Assembly (NCBI RefSeq): GCF_028389875.1
Contig: NC_084672.1
Coordinates: 62,001 to 126,000 of the forward strand
Reading direction: 5' to 3'
From: Rhea pennata
Lineage: Eukaryota > Chordata > Aves > Rheiformes > Rheidae
DNA: 64,000 nucleotides
Part shown: one piece after another, positions 9,471 through 20,189 of the stretch
Position numbering within the stretch: position 1 is the stretch's first letter
Layout of the letters: each line of letters starts with the position of its first letter
Translations under genes and position numbers: made by a program
The notes under the pieces: generated by a model
The model's database searches: none
What the model was told of the DNA's origin: nothing
The model's input: the letters and a program-made list of their open reading frames with translations, nothing else

Positions 9471-12400
9471 GCTGACAGACTGGGACGGTGCCTGCAGGCT
9501 CCCCCCATCCACATGGGGACTCCCAGCTCCAAGCAGACAGGCCCCGGCCCCAGGCACACGAGGGATGTTGCAGAGTGCAGAAAGCAAATTTGGGATCAGT
9601 CTGGGCACCTTACACAACCCTGAAGGGGCCCTGGCTTCCCCCAGGATGATGGGAATCACACCCAAGTAGTGCAAGGGAAATTCCCCATAGTCCTGTGAAC
9701 AGCACTGAGTTCCCTGGGAACCACACAGGCACTCCAAAGTACAAGGGACTTGGGCACTAGGTACTGGCCCCAGGCGCAACATGTAGCCTCCTTCCCTGGG
9801 TATCATCTTCAGGAAAAGGCACATCCAGAACCAGAGACGCGAGTGCAAAGAATAAAACAACTATTTATTGTTTTACTGTGCAGAAACGTGACCTGGAAGT
9901 GAGTCTGCCACGGAGCTGGGTGCCAGCATGCTTCCCCTTACCCTGTGACACCTGAAGAGTCATCACCAGCATCCGTCCGTCCGTCAGGGAAGGGTCAGCT
10001 CCTGCTGCTGCCCTTGACGTGGCAGGTGTCTGCGTAGCTGACGGCCTACCCCTTCTGCTTTTTCCTTTTCTGCATTTTCCTTCAGGGATAGGATTCAACT
10101 CTGAGAATTTAGAAGACTATGCCTGATCTCACCTGTCTGTGCTTTTGCCTTGCCCCAGATTAGAGCCCTGCAGGACACTTCCACAGCAATCAGCTTGCCT
10201 GTCGCATCACCAGTCCCAATGGATGGGCCTGGACCACACGAAACCCAGACCTTGTGTCAGTGCACAGAATTGAACGCTGGGTACAGGGGAAGATGAGAAA
10301 CCTCGAACGAGGGTTTGCAGCCTTAGGCTGCCTAGGCTTCAGGGCTTACAGGTTATTATCTATGGATTTTTCATTAATCAGTAAGCCCTAAGCCCTGAAC
10401 CTTAAGTGACAAACTGCACATGTTGGCACCCAAATGGTGGCTGAGGCTGTAAAATCTAGGGATGAGGTTGGATTTTAAATCCTGCACCCTGATCGCTAGA
10501 TGAGCGACCTGTGAACTGTGACTGCTAAAGGCTAAACCCCACAAAATAAAGTAAGAAACCATAACCCCTGTGTAAGAGACCCTCAACAACAAAATAAATA
10601 AACCTCAAGTGAAAAAGTCCAAACCCTTAGCTTTAAGCAAGGAAAGATGTTTCCCCTTCATTTAGAAGGGCAGCAGAACAGGAAGATGTGCACCAGAATC
10701 CTGTTACTGTTGCTGTTTATAGGCTAGCTTTTAGCCACTGTTCAAATGTGAGCACGTGCAAGAATCATGTCACTGGACTGCACTAAGCTGTGCTAACACC
10801 AAACATACCTAAACACCGCAAGCAATAATTCCTCTCTGTTACAGACCATTAATATTTTTGCTTATCTCAGCTCCATGGGCAACCATCCACAGCCAGTGAC
10901 AACTGTAACCACTAAGGGCCAAACCACCTGCAGCTTCCCAGCCCTGCTCACATACAGCGCAGCCCCAGGACTTAGCTGTGTCCATGCTGCAAGTCAGGGC
11001 TCATCTTCTGCAGCCAGCCACAGATCTCTGTAGAGAGCTCCCAGCTGTGACAATGCTCTTTCAACTGCCAGACAATGCTTCAGCACCTGTAAAGAGGCCA
11101 GAACAGTTACTGAGAGGCCAGGCAACTGCACAGCCCTCCTAGAACTACTCCCTAGTCCACAACTAGGGCTGACTGTAACCGACCAATAACCCCTTTAAAT
11201 GAAAGAAGGCTCAGAGGAGATGAACACAGGCAAGATGCCCTGATGCTCAGGAATGGTATAAGATGCAACTTGGTAATCCCAACTGTTGCACGGAGAATTG
11301 ACTTGATCTTAGCACAAAGGGGGGCAGAGGATAACCTTTGCTTTAGATAAGTAATCATATATTGGTGAAAACGTTTCTATCTAAATTCAGCAAAGGATGT
11401 GAATGTGTCTCTGAGATTAGCCAGACCAGCATGAGAGAAGTGCATACATGGCTCAGCCCAATACAGATCATGAAGCCTGAACAACTAACGAAGAAATTTT
11501 TGAAGAGAGCAACTGGCCGGAGCTGGCTTCAACCCACATATTCTTTCCTTGAAAGTGGGGGTGACCAGCGTCATGATGATGAGCACATTGTAGAGACTGG
11601 TAATACCAATTACACTTGTATTGTGATTTCAGTTTATTACTTTATCACTCCTCTTAAAAAAAAAATAACATCAAATACCTTTAAATGAAATCTTTATATC
11701 AAACATTGTGCTCTCCATATGCATGGAATATCTAAGGGAACCTCGTCAGAGACTACTAGACCCTGACACTGACCCTCTATGTGAATCAAACCACCAAGGT
11801 CCCTGGGAGACTCTCAGTTTAGAGATTTTTCCCTCCCAGAGCTTTAATGATAGTTCCCTAACCTGGGCAAATGCAGATCTCTCCCCTCCCCGAAGCACTG
11901 TAACAGTTTTTATCCTGGAGTCCCAAGTTGCTATTATGACACAAAGCAGCAAAGCAAGGCAAAGACACGTGAGGTCACAGCTTACTCATCTAGCCACAAA
12001 AATTCTTACTTTAGACCTCACTGCTTCCTCCAGGTAAACAAACCTCCAAAGAGGCAGCTGAGGCTTCACACAGACCTGGTGGCCCTGCTAGCAAGAGCAA
12101 TGCCACAATGACTGGGCTACCCATTGCTATTCCCCCTTTCCTTTCCTGGTCTGTGAATTGTGGCTTATTACCCACAATTCAGGTAAGGACACTGCCAGCC
12201 TTACTACTGCCAAAGGCTCCTTTGTCAGCACCTGGCAGAGAACCTTCCAAAATTGGCATTCAGATTCTCCCGGCTGCTCTTGACACACAAGTTACACAGG
12301 TCTGAAAGCAGTAGCCTGTAGTTCTTCATGGCAGCATATAGTCGTTCCCAGCTGTTCTGAATGCCAAGGATTAACACAATTTATAAACACAAAAATACTA

Positions 12401-13790
12401 CCACTATACAGCATAAAGCCAAGCTAAAATATCTGCAACCTCTTTGTGTCCAACAGAATGAGCCGCGTGCATCAGCGCCTACAGCTCAAGGCCAGCAACA
12501 CCTCCCGGGCAACGTTCTTCTGGCAGGCTCTCTACCTGAACGCCTCCGCCTTGCCTAGGAGTCTCCACTGGGACGTTATAACTTTGTCAGCCAGCACTTG
12601 TTAATGGAGGCACAGTGAAATCCTTCACCCTACAAAAGTACAGGGTGAATTAAATCAATCAAAGCTCTTCAGAAAACCGTAAGAATCCAAAGTTGTTTAT
12701 AAGCACAAAAGCAGCTCTAACACACACACACAAGCAAGGTAAACAGGGAATATGCAACTCACAAAAAACGCTTCCCCCAACTCTGCTTTGGAAACGATGA
12801 CAACACTTAAGTTTGCTGCAAAAGGGAAGTTAGACTAAGCAGCTGCTAGAGAATAATCCTTCAGAAGCCTTCTGCACCTGCATTTTTGGCTCTGCCGTGC
12901 TCTGCCCCTCAGTCAGTTCAGACAGGCACAAGATCCCTGTCCCGTAACACTGGCACAGTAACCCCCCGCTTGTTAAGATGAGTGCCCACTGAACCACCTG
13001 GATAGATGATCCCCTGCTGTCTATTCCTATGCCTGATGTTACTACTTTAGAAGGACCTGCGCACATTGGATTGCCTCTGTGCTATCAAAGGGAGAAGTCT
13101 CAGAGACAGTTACAGCCCAGAGTGCTGCTAAACAGTCTTTCTCATAGCCAGATTCTGGCCCCAAAGGGGATGCGAGGATGATGCTACCGGCTCCCGCTTT
13201 CCCTTGCTGCTGTTTTCTAAGGGTGCTACTCCCCTAGAGTCAGCAGATGTGCAAAGCATTACTGAGAAGGCTTGCCTTGTCCTGGGAATTTGAGGGCAGG
13301 AAATGTTAATTAATTCCACGAGGCTTTAATGTTTCCTCTATCTGCTGTCTTCCTCTTTCCCCAAATACCACTGCCAGGTAACTAAGTGGGGGCTGCACTA
13401 ACTGAATGCCTCTGAAAACGATCTCTTAATTTTACAGTTCACATGCTTTCTCCCTCTCTCTCCCCCTCTCCTTCTTCAGTAACTCTGGCCACTTGACTAT
13501 CATTCTCTTAAGATAATAATTTGCTGCCTTGTAGCTTTTAAAATAGGATCTTTTGTAGGCACGTAAAGTCACACACACAGAAATACACGTACGTAGCTTA
13601 CTTGTTGTAAGGCAGAGCGACCTTCCGTTATACATCGGTGATCTGTTATTCCGATCGCTCTTAATGGTGAGCCTTCCTAGTCAGGAAGGATGGTCTTTCC
13701 TTTGCAGTAGACAGAGACAGCTCTCAGTTGGTTCCATTTGGTTTTCTCACTTCAGCTCGCTTATGTTTTTCTGGTCTCTTCAACTTCAGC
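9471..13790. other. Unique sequence, no gene recognised
   Basis: Over 4 kb of mixed sequence. AATAAA-type hexamers occur on both strands near 9,851-9,868, where a 77-codon minus-strand frame (ending SRFCTVKQ) runs. I found no similarity that would make it an exon. A short (CA)n lies at 12,720-12,732. Confidence 0.5.
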
Positions 13791-15270
13791 CGCGACAATT
13801 CGTCTGAAAGGGTAAGTACTGTATCCTTCCCTTTCTATCTACGCGTGTCCGCTAACAAAACAGAACAGCCGAAGCAAAATTAAGGCAGATGCAGTTAACA
13901 ATATTCACAGGGCAGAAATGGGTTGCTTAGCCCTCAGCACTGCCTCTGGGAGGCCGAAATAACAAACAGTCGTTACCAGCAGTCACCTTACTTGCCCACG
14001 GCAGAACACCTCCTTCCGCAGCAGTTGCTGGGGATATCAGAGGTCTGCTGTGCTTTTGATTTCTTGTCTCATTCACTTCATCCCTTAGATATTAATCTCA
14101 AAAAGACCGTTTGTCCAGCTTTCCTCTCCGTCAGCAATTGGTATCGTTGGTTCCAGCTCTGTAACAAAGAGAGAAGCTGCATTTTACTCTCAATGAGAGG
14201 CAACAAAAGCCTTATACATGTACTTTTTCTCTTCCCCATGTTCTTTTCCCTTTTCCTTCTTTCCTTTTTTTTTTTTCTTCCTCCTCTCCTTTCACTTTAC
14301 CTCAGACGTTACAGGGTAAACTGTCGAGAAACTCTGCGTACAGCAATTAGGGCTAGGTTATTAGACAGGCAGACGCATCACCTAATGCTTACCTATGCCA
14401 TCTTCAGCGAAGCCTTGTTTTTATCTTGCTTCGGTACTATCGTTACTGTTCCATACTCTTTCTCAAACCCTTGCACATGCCCGCTTAACTGACAATTCCC
14501 TCAGTCTTTAACTACACCGAAGAAGGACAGCACTTGGTGCGCCCATCTCTGTTTCAGACCTATCACCTTTTCAATTCAGCTCCCAGATTCCCCTTACGCT
14601 CGGATGCTTGTCTCACGGGTGATGACCAAAGCGAACAGCTGGACCACTAGGTCTAGCCGCTTCTCTTCAAGATGTCCCCTTTCGGGGGACTACCCTGCCA
14701 AACAAATCCAAGACAACTCATGAGGCCACTAGGTTTTAGACACAGCCTCCTCGAGGCTTTCTGCATGATGGACAAAACTGCTTCTCTTCATACTGCTCGC
14801 AGCTATGCTCATCTATTACTTAGGCTAAACTGGTTCTACTTTAAGAGGGGATTCTTGTTTGTTGCAACTTTGTGTAGAGTCCGTAACTTGCTACACATCC
14901 TCTCCAGTCCCTTCTGCTTTCACAAGGCTTTCTGTAACAAAAGGTGGTAATTAGTCGCAGCCATTCTCTCACAGGCTGGATTAAGACATTCCTCCTGCTC
15001 TGAGGAGGTGCCTGAAAGCCAGGCTCTTTTCTGTAGCATCCCTGGGGCTTCCCAGGGCCCATCAGTGTTCTTAGGCTTCTCCCAGAGCCTTCTATTTTTT
15101 TAAGTGACTCCTTAGCCTGCCATTTTATGTTAGTGTTCCCCTTAAGCATTGGGCACAGCACAGTTATCCCAGACCAGCCACCTCTTGCACGTACAGAGGC
15201 TTCTGAGAGTTGGCTCAGAAGAAAAGAGAGAAAGATCGGTTTGCCATCTGTGCCTCCACTCACCAACTTA
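13791..15270. other. Unique sequence left of the CpG island
   Basis: No recognised coding exon. A strong donor-like sequence, AAAGG|GTAAGTACT, is on the plus strand at 13,811/13,812, following CpG-containing sequence. On its own this is not enough to call an exon. Confidence 0.4.
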
Positions 15271-16477
15271 CTTCAGGCTGTGCCTGGCGGCAGAGAACCC
15301 TTCAGGGCGTCCGGGGACATCTTTCTTCTATACGTCCGCTCGCTCGGCCTGGCCACACTTCTTAAGGGAACAACTCCGGGCTGCGCTAACCGTACCTGAC
15401 TGGTACGGTTCTCCTTCAGCTGGTTTGCTCCAGAGGGTAGAAGCTTCCCGTGACTCACCAGCGCTCCAGGCCACACCTGCCGACGCCGTGCAGAACCCCG
15501 CTCTGGGACCCCACTCATCCGGGCTGTGTTCGCATGGGCGAGCGCACACCGGGCAGGAGCCAGGGCCCTAAAGGCGAAGCCAAAGTCAGACCCGTGCCGC
15601 GGCAAACGGGATGCCGCGCAGGCAGCCTCCATGCAGCGACGGCCTCAGCGGACAGGCGGCAGCCCGCGGCCACACGAAGGGACACGCTCGCCTCACGGCC
15701 GCCCCTAGATCCTCCACCTCAGGCGGCCTCGGCCCTCACCCGCCGCCGCCACCGCGGGAAAGCTCCGCCCCTGCTCGCCGCCATACTGCTCCCTGCCGCC
15801 GCCCGCGAATGCGGCACAGCCGCAGCAGCAGCAGCCGCCCGGCGGCCGAGCAGCGCGCCGGGCCGAGGGCGCGGCAGGCGAGACCCAGGGGGAGCGGGGC
15901 GGGGGGGCAGGCGAGACCTGGGGAGGCGCCCTCGCGTGCTCGCGGCGCGGCGCTGCTTCCGGGCGGCTCCCGCGTGCGAACCGCAGTCCGCTGCGGCCCC
16001 GCGGGGCTCGCCCCGAGGCTGCTCTGCCCGTGCCCGAGAGACCGGCGGCGATCAGCGGGCAAGCTCTGGGGCTGCCCCAGAGCGAGAGTCGCGCGGAGCC
16101 GCTCCGGGACGGCACTGTCCGTCCCCGCGGCACCCGGGAAGCAGCGATAAGGAAGAGTTCTCTGCGCTACCGGCCCGAGCGCGCCGGGAAAGGGCGAGGA
16201 GCAGGGCCCATGCGCTTACCCGTGAGCGAAACAGCGGAGAGGAGCGGTGAACACGGCGAGCGGCGCTGTGCGCGTGTGCGACGGCTGCCGGCCGTATTCT
16301 CCGGTCGCGGCCGCAGTACTGGCTAGTGGACACGCGAGGGCAGCAGTGAGCGCGGCGGAGCGAAGTGTGCCTGCGGCAGGCGCGTTCTGGTGCAATACCG
16401 CCTGTTGAACACGCGGTGGCAACAAGGAGCACGGCGGAACGCCGTCCGCATGCGCCTGCTGTTTCGGTGGCAGACGA

Positions 16478-16720
16478 CCGAGATGGCCGCCCGGAAGCCC
16501 AGTGTGGAAGACTACCGCTCCCGGCATGCCGCGCGAAACAGACATGGCCGCCCGGAAACCCAGTGACGGAAGACTACCGCTCCCGGCATGACGCGCGAAA
16601 CAGACATGGTCGCCCGGAAGCCCGGTGCCGGAAGACTACCGCTCCCGGCATGCCGCACGAAACAGACATGGCCGCCCGGAAACCCAGTGCCGGAAGACTA
16701 CCGCTCCCGGCATGCCGCGG
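16478..16720 (+). repeat. Second composite promoter-module array (4 units, 61-62 bp)
   Basis: ATG landmarks at 16,483, 16,544, 16,606 and 16,668. Units share CCGGAAGACTACCGCTCCCG with the 7.5-kb array and lie in the same orientation. Here the ZNF143-like segment keeps CATGCC rather than CAGGCC, and the YY1-like part reads ACATGGCCGCC. Units are more divergent from each other than in the first array. Confidence 0.93.
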
Positions 16721-17065
16721 GGGTGCTCCGCCGCGCTCGAATTACTTTGACCCTAGGGCGATTCCGTTCCGTCTCGACCCACAATACTGCCCGGGGCCCC
16801 TCCCCCGACCAGCCGTCCCGCCGAAGTACTGCTCTGTGGGCATACTGGAGCAGGAGCCTTTTCTGCGATACAGGTTCGTTATCAGGAGAGCAACAGGGAG
16901 CATAGCGGGGACCGCGTCCATATTCCAGAACATTGGGTTGTGGTACCGCTTTCTGGTGACACGAGGGCTGTTGTGAGTACTGCGACGCCAGGGCGCTCGC
17001 GCGGCACACTTCCTTGCTGTGCGCGTTCACAGGAGGAGGGCAGCCGTAAGCCCGGTGGCGCCACG

Positions 17066-17075
17066 GCGCATGCGC
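17066..17075. promoter_or_regulatory. NRF1-type site GCGCATGCGC
   Basis: An exact copy of the NRF1 palindrome core within the CpG island. A second exact copy is at 17,285-17,294. Such sites are typical of housekeeping promoters. Confidence 0.65.
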
Positions 17076-17284
17076 AGGACGAGTGGCTGTAGTAGCGCAC
17101 ACGGTGTGGTCACACGAGAGCCCACGAAGCCACTGTGCACCCGTAGAATTCTTGCTGCAGCTCTGCACTGTGATCGCAGGAGAGCAGCAGTGAGCAAATA
17201 AGCGCTGGGCGCTTGCGCCGGACCCTTCGCTGCAGTACCGCACTGCGATCACGTGAGGGCAGGAGTGACCCCGGTGGAGTCATA

Positions 17285-17294
17285 GCGCATGCGC
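17285..17294. promoter_or_regulatory. NRF1-type site GCGCATGCGC
   Basis: Second exact palindrome. An E-box CACGTG lies about 35 bp to the left, in GATCACGTGAGG. Confidence 0.65.
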
Positions 17295-17675
17295 GGGACG
17301 CCGGGCTGTAGTACCGTGGTTACCACGCGGCAGGAGTATGGACGTGCAAGTGCGCATACGTAGCACTTCTGCAGCAATACCTTTAGAGAACAGGGGCGCA
17401 GTGAGGCTTGCGGCGCCATGGCGCATGCCTGCCAACATCACGCACTGGAGTCGGGCTGCGGTACGCAGTGCGGTGCGCTCAAAAAACAATCCCGCCAACC
17501 TGGGCGCCATGCGCGGCTCAGCCTTAGCTCCGCGGGGACGCAGGCTTAGCACCCTTTTTTTTTGGCATTGCTGCTTTCTCTGAGGGAAGAAAAGCGCACA
17601 CAGCAGAGGAAGACGGACTGGAGCCCTTAGGAGCGGGACCCAACCTCTGCCCAGCCCTGCAGCACACAAGGACCC

Positions 17676-17689
17676 GGGGGGGGGGGGGG
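17676..17689. repeat. Poly-G run (14 nt)
   Basis: Follows GACCC. Nearby, at 17,706-17,722, is a C-run followed by CACACACACACA. Confidence 0.9.
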
Positions 17690-17879
17690 AAGACACCGTT
17701 ATTACCCCCCCCACACACACACAGAACCCCCTGCAGCAGCCCACGTTTATTACTCCCCGAGAAACCCTCGCAGCCCATGAACATCCCCTCCCCAACTGGC
17801 TCCAGCACCTGCAGACCAGTCATCCTCCAAGCTCTGACTACTCCAGCCCCATCACTCTCTGGGGTCAGGGTCATAGCAG

Positions 17880-18690
17880 GTCTGAAGGGATGGGTGGAGA
17901 GACAGGGATGGGCAGAGGAAATAAATGGTTGTGGAGAGAGAAAAGGAATGGATAGAGGGGGTGGAGAGAAGGGGGGTTAGAGGGGCATGAGAAGAATGAG
18001 CAAAGGGATAGGATCCAGCAAGAGAAATGAATAGAGATGGGTTGGGGAGAGAGATGAAGGAGGCACATGGAACAAGGGGGGGGCTGGAAAGAGAAAGGGA
18101 TGGGAGACATGCAGAGGCACAGGGAGCTGGGCAGAGTGACGATACAAGAAGGGTAAGGATAAAGAGCTGGACAAAGGAATGGAAAAAGGAAGAGAAGGAC
18201 AGAGACCTGGACAGAGGAACAAGGAGCTAGACAGAGGGACTGAAAGTTTGTGCTCGAGGAGCAGAATAGAGGAAAAGTGGGATGCAAATGTGACAGAGGA
18301 AGAGAAACAGGAAAGGGGAGCTGGACAGAGGAATGGAAAACTCAAAGATGGGGAGATAGACAATGGGTTGGGGAGTGAAGCAAACAAAAAGAGGACTGAA
18401 GAGCCAGGTAGATGACAGGAAGGATGCACAAACCCTAGGAGGGAGGGAGGTGCGATGAAGAGAGATGAAGCTGTAAGGGATAGACAACTAGAACCACTGT
18501 GAGAGGGATGAGGGAGAAAAGGTGGAGGGATGAAGAGCATGACAGAGATGGAGGCATGGACACGGGGGAGGCAGGTGGGGATGGGGGGAGTGGGAGTGCA
18601 CTGGGGTGGAAGGATAGAAGGAGGGAGGAGCAGCAGGGAGGGACAAGCAGAGAGAGGGAAGGAGCAACAGAGACTCACCATGGTCTCTGC
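17880..18690. repeat. Purine-rich low-complexity block
   Basis: The plus strand is dominated by G and A, with recurring GGAGAGA, GACAGAGGAA and GAGCTGGACAGAGGAA phrases (period roughly 25-35 bp where visible). The opposite strand gives Ser/Pro/Leu-rich frames that are composition artefacts. Confidence 0.65.
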
Positions 18691-18799
18691 TCTCCACCAT
18701 CCAGATGCTGGGTCCCCCTGCTCAGCACCAGTATTCCTCTTTCAGAGCCCCTGGAGGGGGGTGCCCCCTGAGAACCCTGGATCTGCTACTCATCTCCCA

Positions 18800-19100
18800 C
18801 CTCTGCCAGCCCTGGGGCTGGGTCTGTTTTGGGGGCCCTGGGCAGGGTTAGGATATCTCAGGTCAAGTTTAGGGGTGCTTGGGGACACCTGGGCATGGCT
18901 TGGAGGGTGTTTGGGGACCCTGCAGCAGTTTTGAGAGGAGGCAGTAGGACCTTTGGTGTGGCAGTCAGTGCAGGGTGTTTGGCAGTCAGAGGGAGTTTTG
19001 GGGAAGGGTTTGGTGTGCATAAAGACCAGTAGGAATTTTGGGGCACTATTTTGGTGTCCTGGGGCAGGGCTTGAGGATATTTGAGGTTTGTGAGGCCACC
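18800..19100. repeat. G/T-rich degenerate repeat
   Basis: Loose repetition of TTTGGGG, GGTGTTTGG and GGACACCTGGGCA-type phrases. Not clearly periodic. Confidence 0.35.
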
Positions 19101-20185
19101 ACACTCCCAGTGAAAGTGGCAAGGAGGACCCTGGTCCAGTACAATGCCTGTGGGAGTAATGCCAGGGTACAGTAGTGCTGGAACTGAGCAGCCTGCAGGA
19201 CGATACGACAGGGCCTTGCCTGTTTAATCAAATCTAAAAACATCCGTGCTGATTGAGAATAAAGGGCAGTTGTAGGCTGCCTTGTGCTTTTCTTACTGGG
19301 GCAGAGCTGGACAGTGCTGAGAAGGATCTTCTAAGAGTACTATAGGGCTGCAGAGGGGACCTTGGTGGTATCTGAGACTGTGCCAGGTCCATGAGAAGTC
19401 TGCAGCTCCACCAGCAGTGCCAGGGCATCTGTCCCGCTCCGCCAGAGCATGGGACATAAGGTATACAAGCCATCCCAGCCAGCACTGGGAGTATTTGTAC
19501 TGTTCAGGCAGGATGTAGGGGTTCAGTCGCTTTAGGGATGGTGGTGATGGGCAAGGTTATGGAACTGGGGATTTTGGGGGCTGCTTTGCAGGGGACATTC
19601 ACTGTGCTCTTGGGAGGGTTGGATTTGCACGCAGGAACCTGGGCATTGGGAATTGCATCCCAGTGGGGTGCTAGTGCCTTGGGTACTGTGTGTGGGTCTC
19701 CCCATGGGAGACCCCAGAGGAGAAGGAAGCCCTCAGAGACCTTGTCAGGGATGAGGAGCTTATACCTCATATTCCTTCAAAATCTCTTCCGTTATCCTTC
19801 TGCCCATATTTGCCACATTGCACTCTTAGGCACCCAGAAAGGGAGATGGAGGGCCACAGGGATTCCGGAGAGGTTCTGCAGGCAGGCAGCTCACACATGT
19901 GCACTGCTGCCCACTCTCCTTGCTGCTGGGAGCCCGTGCTCTGGGCACAGGCCATGCAGCCTTGCTGCTGCTCTCCAACATCCTGGGAATGGGCAGTCCA
20001 GCCCACCATGGCTGCTGCTCCCTTCAGTTTCCATGGCAGCCACTTAGCCTTCCTGTGATTGCCGGTACTCCCCCGTGCAATGGGGGCAGTTGCCCCTGTC
20101 ATGCTTCCTGGAGTAGAAGTAGAGCTCTGTGGCTTTTGCTGCCAGGTCACCACTGCCCCCCTGCAATCACAGTTCAAATAATAGC
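19101..20185. other. Interval between repeats and IQGAP1 3' end; no gene recognised
   Basis: GC-moderate sequence with a 169-codon plus-strand frame (19,538-20,047) that shows no domain, no repeat structure and no similarity I know. It is treated as non-coding. Confidence 0.45.
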
Positions 20186-20189
20186 ACCC

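Larger units (their letters stand above)
16325..17525. repeat. Degenerate NRF1-palindrome repeat
   Basis: Recurring phrases GGCGCATGCGC, GGCTGTAGTACCGC and CACGAGGGCAGCAGTGAGC. Palindromes GCGCATGCGC are exact at 17,066-17,075 and 17,285-17,294. Weaker versions occur near 16,447, 17,208, 17,350, 17,417 and 17,507. Spacing is irregular (about 65-140 bp). The array of 62-bp modules interrupts it. Confidence 0.65.
15280..17530. promoter_or_regulatory. Large CpG island (about 2.2 kb)
   Basis: Dense CpG, strongest at 15,530-16,320 (GCGGCGCGG, CCGCCGCCGCC and similar). It contains the four-unit composite array and the NRF1-type repeats. Donor-like sequences are seen on the minus strand at 16,219/16,220 (CTCACGG|GTAAGCG), near 15,390 (CAG|GTACGG) and near 15,267 (CCTGAA|GTAAGT), pointing to possible leftward transcription. 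No protein start I recognise. By human gene order it could belong to CRTC3, but no CRTC3 exon was found. Confidence 0.75.

Noticed and set aside
9865-10098. 77-codon minus-strand frame near AATAAA hexamers, as a possible terminal exon
   Set aside because: No homology recognised, no clear acceptor tied to it, and the hexamers occur on both strands by chance.
10340-10420. CCCTAA-like words that might suggest interstitial telomere repeat
   Set aside because: Only two or three irregular TAAGCCC-type words; no TTAGGG array.
15450-16250. 266-codon plus-strand frame and overlapping minus-strand frames in the CpG island
   Set aside because: GC-rich DNA has few stops; the peptides are Arg/Ala/Pro-rich and resemble no family I know. 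Frames are open on both strands at once.
15280-16330. CRTC3 first exon
   Set aside because: Expected from human gene order and orientation, but no sequence resembling the CRTC3 N-terminal CREB-binding-domain exon could be found on the minus strand.
17977-18681. 234-codon minus-strand frame rich in Ser, Leu and Pro
   Set aside because: Composition artefact of the purine-rich block on the opposite strand.
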